NCBI GenBank assembly: GCA_001800095.1
Contig: MGUT01000008.1
Span: 35,187-47,363 of the forward strand
Reading direction: 5' to 3'
Origin: Elusimicrobia bacterium RIFCSPLOWO2_01_FULL_64_13
GTDB taxonomy: Bacteria > Elusimicrobiota > Elusimicrobia > 2-02-FULL-39-32
Length of the DNA stretch: 12,177 nt
The notes beneath the pieces are model-generated. The model saw only the letters and a list, made by a program, of their open reading frames with translations, was not told the DNA's origin and did not search any database. Of the stretch, positions 8,761 through 12,177 are shown piece by piece. How positions within the stretch are numbered: the stretch's first letter is position 1; every line of letters starts with the position of its first letter. The translations under genes were made by a program, and so were the position numbers.

Positions 8761-9876
8761 ATGACTTTGGGTCCGAAAATGGCCATAAAATCCAAAGTGA
8801 GAAAAATAGGGATCCTGACCGGAGGCGGCGACGCTCCCGGATTGAATGCCGTGATCCGCGCCGCGGTGCACAGCGCCCACCAGCGCGGCTGGGAAGTGGT
8901 CGGCATCCGCGAAGGCTTCGAAGGGCTCCTCAAGCCCGGCCTAGCCCGCACCCTGCTGCGCGAGGACGTGGCCGGCATCCTCCGCACCGGAGGCACCATC
9001 CTGGGCACCACCAACCGCGGCAACCCCTTCGATTATCCCGCCGGCGCCAAGGGAAGACCCAACCGGGACCTGTCCGGCCTGGCCGTGAAGAATTTCCGGA
9101 AGATGGGTCTCGGGGCCCTCATCGCCATCGGAGGGGACGGATCGCTCTCCATCGCCCAGAAACTTTACCGCAAAGGCCTGCCGGTGGTGGGCGTGCCCAA
9201 GACCATCGACAACGACCTCTCCGAGACCGTGGTGACGTTCGGCTTCGACACCGCCGTTTCCACCGCCACCGACGCCCTCGACAAGCTCCACTCCACGGCG
9301 CAAAGCCATCAGCGGGTGATGGTGATCGAGGTCATGGGCCGCTACGCCGGCTGGATCGCCCTGCATTCGGGCATCGCCGGCAACGCCGACGTGATCCTCA
9401 TCCCGGAGATCCCTTTCACCCTGGAGTCCGTCTGCGCCAAGATCAAGGAACGCTACCGCTACGGCCCCAAGTTCGCCATCGTGGTGGCGGCCGAGGGCGC
9501 GGCCCCGCGAGGGGAAGGACTCATCACCAAAGGGAAGAAGGAATCCGGGAGGGAGCACCCGCGCCTGGGAGGCGTGGCCGAATTCCTGTCCAGGGAGATC
9601 CAGTCCCGCACCGGCCGGGAAAGCCGCAGCCTCGTTCTGGGACACCTGCAGCGCGGAGGCGAACCCACCACCTTCGACCGGCTCCTGGCGACGCGCCTGG
9701 GGACGGCCGCGGTCGATCTGGTGGACCAGGGCAGATTCGGGCAGATGACGGCGCTCAAACCCCCGAATATCGTCGCGGTCCCCATCGCCAGGGCCATCGC
9801 GAAAATGAAGCGCGTCCATCCCGGCTCCGACGTCGTACGCTCCGCCCGGTCGCTCGGGATCTCTTTCGGGGACTAG
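8761..9876 (+). CDS. pfkA: 6-phosphofructokinase (PFK-A superfamily)
   Basis: It phosphorylates fructose 6-phosphate to fructose 1,6-bisphosphate in glycolysis, using ATP or pyrophosphate. The 371-residue product has TGGGDAPGLNAVIR (20-33), GGTILGTTNRG (77-87), GGDGS (124-128), the catalytic segment PKTIDND (146-152), MGRYAGWIA (192-200) and GHLQRGGEPTTFDR (294-307). Gly after GGD is the residue of ATP-dependent enzymes, whereas Lys in PKTIDND is found in pyrophosphate-type and some atypical ATP-type enzymes; ATP is my preferred donor. Start: ATG at 8761 follows AAGAGA. TTG at 8734 would add nine residues, and ATG at 8779 would shorten it by six and also suits the family. It lies 40 bases after the Nudix gene and nine bases before the GAF-PAS gene. 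Confidence 0.95.
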   Translation: MTLGPKMAIKSKVRKIGILTGGGDAPGLNAVIRAAVHSAHQRGWEVVGIREGFEGLLKPGLARTLLREDVAGILRTGGTILGTTNRGNPFDYPAGAKGRPNRDLSGLAVKNFRKMGLGALIAIGGDGSLSIAQKLYRKGLPVVGVPKTIDNDLSETVVTFGFDTAVSTATDALDKLHSTAQSHQRVMVIEVMGRYAGWIALHSGIAGNADVILIPEIPFTLESVCAKIKERYRYGPKFAIVVAAEGAAPRGEGLITKGKKESGREHPRLGGVAEFLSREIQSRTGRESRSLVLGHLQRGGEPTTFDRLLATRLGTAAVDLVDQGRFGQMTALKPPNIVAVPIARAIAKMKRVHPGSDVVRSARSLGISFGD

Positions 9877-9885
9877 GGGGACAAC

Positions 9886-10779
9886 ATGCTCGGGACCTAT
9901 CATCTTTCCGTGCTTTACGACACCCTCAAGGACCTGCATTTCCTCTACGAAACGGACCGGATCTACGGCTACCTCCTGGAGAACATCATGAAGGCCCTGG
10001 ACGCGGACGCGGCCTCGCTTTTCGTGGCGGACCCGGCGAAGGGATCGCTTTCCCTGCGCGCCTGCATCGGCCCCAAGAAGAGCACCCTGGAGATGATCGC
10101 CGAGGAGCTGCCGTTCCCTTACGGCAAGGGCGTGTGCGGCTGGGTCGCGCAATTCCACCAGCCGGTCATGATCGACAACGTCCAGACCGATCCGCGCTTC
10201 AATCCCCAGGTGGACACCCTCACCGGATACAAGACCAAGAGCATCCTGTGCGCGCCCATCGCCAACAAGGACGAGGTCCTGGGCGTGATCGAGGTGCTCA
10301 ACAAGAAAAGCGCCGTCTTCAACAAGAACGACCTGGACCTGGTCACCTTCCTCGGGCGGCAGACGGCCATCGCCCTGGCGAACGCCCGGCTTTACGCGGA
10401 TATCGAAAGGACGCGCAAATTCACCGACTGCGTCTTCGCCAACCTCACCAGCGGGTTCGCTTCCGTGGACGAGGCCGGAGTCCTCCGCCGCCTGAACCCG
10501 ACCGGCGAGGCCCTTCTTGGCATCTTGAGCTCCGATTGCGTCGGCAAGCCGGCGGGCCAGGCGCTTAACGATTACCCGCCTCTTTCCCAGGCGCTCTCCG
10601 CAGCCCTGTCCACCCGGCAGGCCAGGGTCCGGGAAGAGGCCGACTGCCAAAGCCCGGCTGGAAGGAAATTCAGGCTCGGGTTCTCGGTCTTTCCCATCCT
10701 TGACGGGGACCTGGCGCTCGGGGCGGGGATCATATTTCAGGACCTTTCCGCGGCTGCAGGAGGCGGAACGGCCCCGTGA
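9886..10779 (+). CDS. GAF-PAS domain sensor protein without output domain
   Basis: The 297-residue product has a GAF domain (about 20-170) then a PAS domain (about 178-287), and ends after a Gly/Ala-rich tail. GAF features are DAASLFVAD (41-49), GKGVCGWVAQ (80-89), IDNVQTDPRFN (96-106), KTKSILCAPI (116-125) and VLNKKSAVFNKNDLDLV. The last contains NK-x4-F-x3-D, near the NKFDE motif of cyclic-nucleotide-binding GAF domains, but with Leu in place of the final Glu. The PAS domain shows SGFASVDEAGVLRRLNPTG. No histidine kinase, GGDEF, HD or DNA-binding region follows, so it may pass its signal to a partner. Ligand unknown. AGGGGG precedes the ATG; the stop overlaps the tmk start as GTGA, so it is probably co-translated with tmk. 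Confidence 0.85.
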   Translation: MLGTYHLSVLYDTLKDLHFLYETDRIYGYLLENIMKALDADAASLFVADPAKGSLSLRACIGPKKSTLEMIAEELPFPYGKGVCGWVAQFHQPVMIDNVQTDPRFNPQVDTLTGYKTKSILCAPIANKDEVLGVIEVLNKKSAVFNKNDLDLVTFLGRQTAIALANARLYADIERTRKFTDCVFANLTSGFASVDEAGVLRRLNPTGEALLGILSSDCVGKPAGQALNDYPPLSQALSAALSTRQARVREEADCQSPAGRKFRLGFSVFPILDGDLALGAGIIFQDLSAAAGGGTAP

Positions 10780-11429
10780 AGAGGGGTTTTTTCATCACCC
10801 TCGATGGGCCGGACGGCTGCGGCAAGACCACCCAGGCCGGAAAATTGGTCCGGGCTCTCTCAAGGATGGGCTGCCGCCCCCTCCATACCCGCGAACCGGG
10901 AGGCACCGTTTTTGCGGAGAGATTGCGCGACCTTCTCCTGGATTCCCGGCAGCGCATCGCGCCCATGACCGAACTCTTCCTTTATGAAGCCGGCCGCGCC
11001 CAGCACGTCCGGGACGTGCTCGCTCCCGCCCTCCGGCGCGGCAGGGTCGTGGTCTGCGAACGCTTCACGGACGCGACGACCGCCTATCAGGGCTACGGGC
11101 GGAAGCTGGACCTAGACATGGTCCGGGACATGAACGCCGCGGCTTCCCTCGGCATCGTTCCGGACCTGACCCTGGTTCTGGACCTGCCGGCGCGCACGGG
11201 ACTGGCCCGGGCGAGAAGGCCGGGAAAGAACGACAGGATGGAGAATGAGACCATGGATTTCCACCGGCGCGTGCGGCAAGGGTATCTGGCCCTGGCCCGG
11301 GCTCACCCCGAAAGGATCCGGGTGATCCCGGCCCTGGGATCGCCCGGGGCAGTGCACCGCCGGGTCCTGGCGGCGGTGGCCGCCCGACTAGGGAAGGCCT
11401 GCGGCCGGCGCGCTCTCCGGACCGGATAG
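10776..11429 (+). CDS. tmk: Thymidylate kinase
   Basis: Tmk phosphorylates dTMP to dTDP, a step needed for all dTTP synthesis. The 217-residue product has the P-loop GPDGCGKT (11-18), REPGGT (39-44) for substrate binding, ERFTDATTAYQGYGR (95-109) in the place of the usual DRY motif (E-R-F instead of D-R-Y), and a Lys/Arg-rich LID segment RRPGKNDRMENETMDF (147-162). Length is typical (200-220). The start is GTG, overlapping the previous stop as GTGA, with AGGAGG (10758-10763) 12 bases upstream. The adjacent tmk-holB pair is a common bacterial arrangement and supports the call. The last 20 residues are basic and poorly conserved. Confidence 0.97.
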   Translation: MKRGFFITLDGPDGCGKTTQAGKLVRALSRMGCRPLHTREPGGTVFAERLRDLLLDSRQRIAPMTELFLYEAGRAQHVRDVLAPALRRGRVVVCERFTDATTAYQGYGRKLDLDMVRDMNAAASLGIVPDLTLVLDLPARTGLARARRPGKNDRMENETMDFHRRVRQGYLALARAHPERIRVIPALGSPGAVHRRVLAAVAARLGKACGRRALRTG

Positions 11430-11431
11430 CC

Positions 11432-12177
11432 ATGCTGGAAAACATGATAGGCCAGGCGCGCGCCGTGGGCAGGCTGGCGGCGGACCTCGAGACCGGACGG
11501 CGCGCCTCGAGCTATCTCTTCACCGGGCCGGCCGGGGTCGGAAAGCGGACCGCGGCCGTCGAATTCGCCAAGGCGCTCAACTGCCAGCGCGGCCGGAGGG
11601 AATCCCTGATCCCCGACCGCATGACCGCTCCCTATCCCTGCGGCCATTGCGCCTCCTGCCGCAAGATCGGCGAGGGGAACCATCCCGACGTCTTCATATT
11701 GGATTTCGATTCCCAGGCGCGCCTCCTGGAACTCGACCCGGACGAGGCGGAAAAACAGAAGGAGTACCGCATCGATTCCCTGCGCATCCTCTCCGGCCGG
11801 TCCTACGTGAGCCCCTTGGAGGCCGACAAAAAGGTGTTCATCGTGGACGGCGCGGAGCTCTTGAGCCCCGACGCCGCGAATTCTCTTTTGAAGACCCTGG
11901 AGGAGACTCCGCGGGGAACCTGCTGGATCCTCATCTCCGTGAGCCAGGAGCGGGTCTTTCCGACCGTCCGCTCCCGCTGCAGGAAAATACCGTTCGGGAC
12001 CCTGGAGCCCGGAGAGATCGGCAGGATCCTCAAGAACGCCGGCAAGGAAGAGGCGTTCGCAAAGGACGCCCTGGACCGCGCCGCGCGGGCCTCCGGCGGT
12101 TCGGCCGCGCGCGCCCTGGCCTGGCTCGAGCCGGGCTCGGACGACCTACTCGCCATGGCCCGGCAAGCCCTGGGGGC
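11432..12177 (+). CDS. holB: DNA polymerase III delta-prime subunit, 3' end beyond window
   Basis: Delta-prime is part of the clamp loader that opens the beta ring (dnaN product) onto primed DNA. The first 248 codons are present and the frame is open to the window end. It begins MLENMIGQARAVGRLAADL, the standard start of clamp-loader AAA+ subunits. The Walker A site reads GPAGVGKR (32-39), with Arg where ATPases have Thr or Ser, so ATP hydrolysis is doubtful, as in other delta-prime subunits. A four-Cys zinc site is formed by Cys51, 70, 73 and 76 (PCGHCASC). KVFIVDGAELLSPDAANSLL (134-153) and SRC (181-183) are clamp-loader hallmarks. DnaX is less likely given the degenerate P-loop and the neighbour tmk. 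The ATG is two bases after the tmk stop, with GGA nearby but no strong ribosome-binding site. Confidence 0.93.
   Translation, partial: MLENMIGQARAVGRLAADLETGRRASSYLFTGPAGVGKRTAAVEFAKALNCQRGRRESLIPDRMTAPYPCGHCASCRKIGEGNHPDVFILDFDSQARLLELDPDEAEKQKEYRIDSLRILSGRSYVSPLEADKKVFIVDGAELLSPDAANSLLKTLEETPRGTCWILISVSQERVFPTVRSRCRKIPFGTLEPGEIGRILKNAGKEEAFAKDALDRAARASGGSAARALAWLEPGSDDLLAMARQALG

Noticed and set aside
10776..11429. Thymidylate kinase motif variant ERF in place of DRY as a functional defect
   Set aside because: The Arg is kept, the surrounding TDATTAYQG segment is intact and Glu/Phe are conservative changes, so activity is expected.
11525..11551. Degenerate Walker A (GKR instead of GKT/GKS) in HolB as a sign of inactivation
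   Set aside because: Delta-prime subunits commonly have degenerate P-loops and do not hydrolyse ATP, so this is normal for the family and not a broken gene.

Overview
This window is the chromosomal replication-origin neighbourhood of a GC-rich bacterium. A divergent intergenic region (about 949-1275) separates a leftward rpmH-rnpA-yidD-yidC cluster from a long rightward run starting with dnaA. YidC begins like the diderm (Gram-negative) form, with an N-terminal membrane anchor and a Pro/Ala-rich periplasmic linker. GyrB carries the large insertion near the Toprim domain that is typical of many Gram-negative phyla. Together these suggest a diderm. I cannot place the phylum from the sequence; a poorly cultured lineage such as Elusimicrobiota or Omnitrophota would fit, but that is only a guess.

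Left arm (minus strand, 1-948): ribosomal protein L34 (rpmH), the RNase P protein (rnpA), the YidD membrane-insertion factor and the 5' end of yidC. Every junction overlaps. The most unusual feature is here: the rnpA frame has no ATG, GTG or TTG between the rpmH stop and the RnpA core. It stays open through the whole of rpmH to an ATG at 979, which resembles the nested rpmH/rnpA arrangement described in Thermus.

Origin: good sigma70-type promoters point outward on each side. Between the dnaA promoter and the dnaA start lies a cluster of DnaA-box-like sites, one of them a perfect consensus. A second gap, between dnaA and dnaN, holds two weak box-like sites and a 23-bp almost pure A+T tract. 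A bipartite oriC flanking dnaA is therefore possible.

Right arm (plus strand, 1276-12177): dnaA, dnaN, dciA (DUF721) and gyrB form the replication core, and recF is absent from its usual place. Downstream, closely packed or overlapping, come a chlorite-dismutase-family haem protein (HemQ-like), a zinc-ribbon Nudix hydrolase, a MutT/MTH1-like Nudix hydrolase, a 6-phosphofructokinase, a GAF-PAS protein with no output domain, thymidylate kinase, and the start of the DNA polymerase III delta-prime gene, which runs off the end. tmk and holB return to DNA replication, and the Nudix pair may serve nucleotide-pool sanitation. I see no rRNA, tRNA, CRISPR array, insertion sequence or prophage. Most of the window is a normal origin core; the rpmH/rnpA nesting, the origin architecture and a few active-site variants are the points worth a second look.
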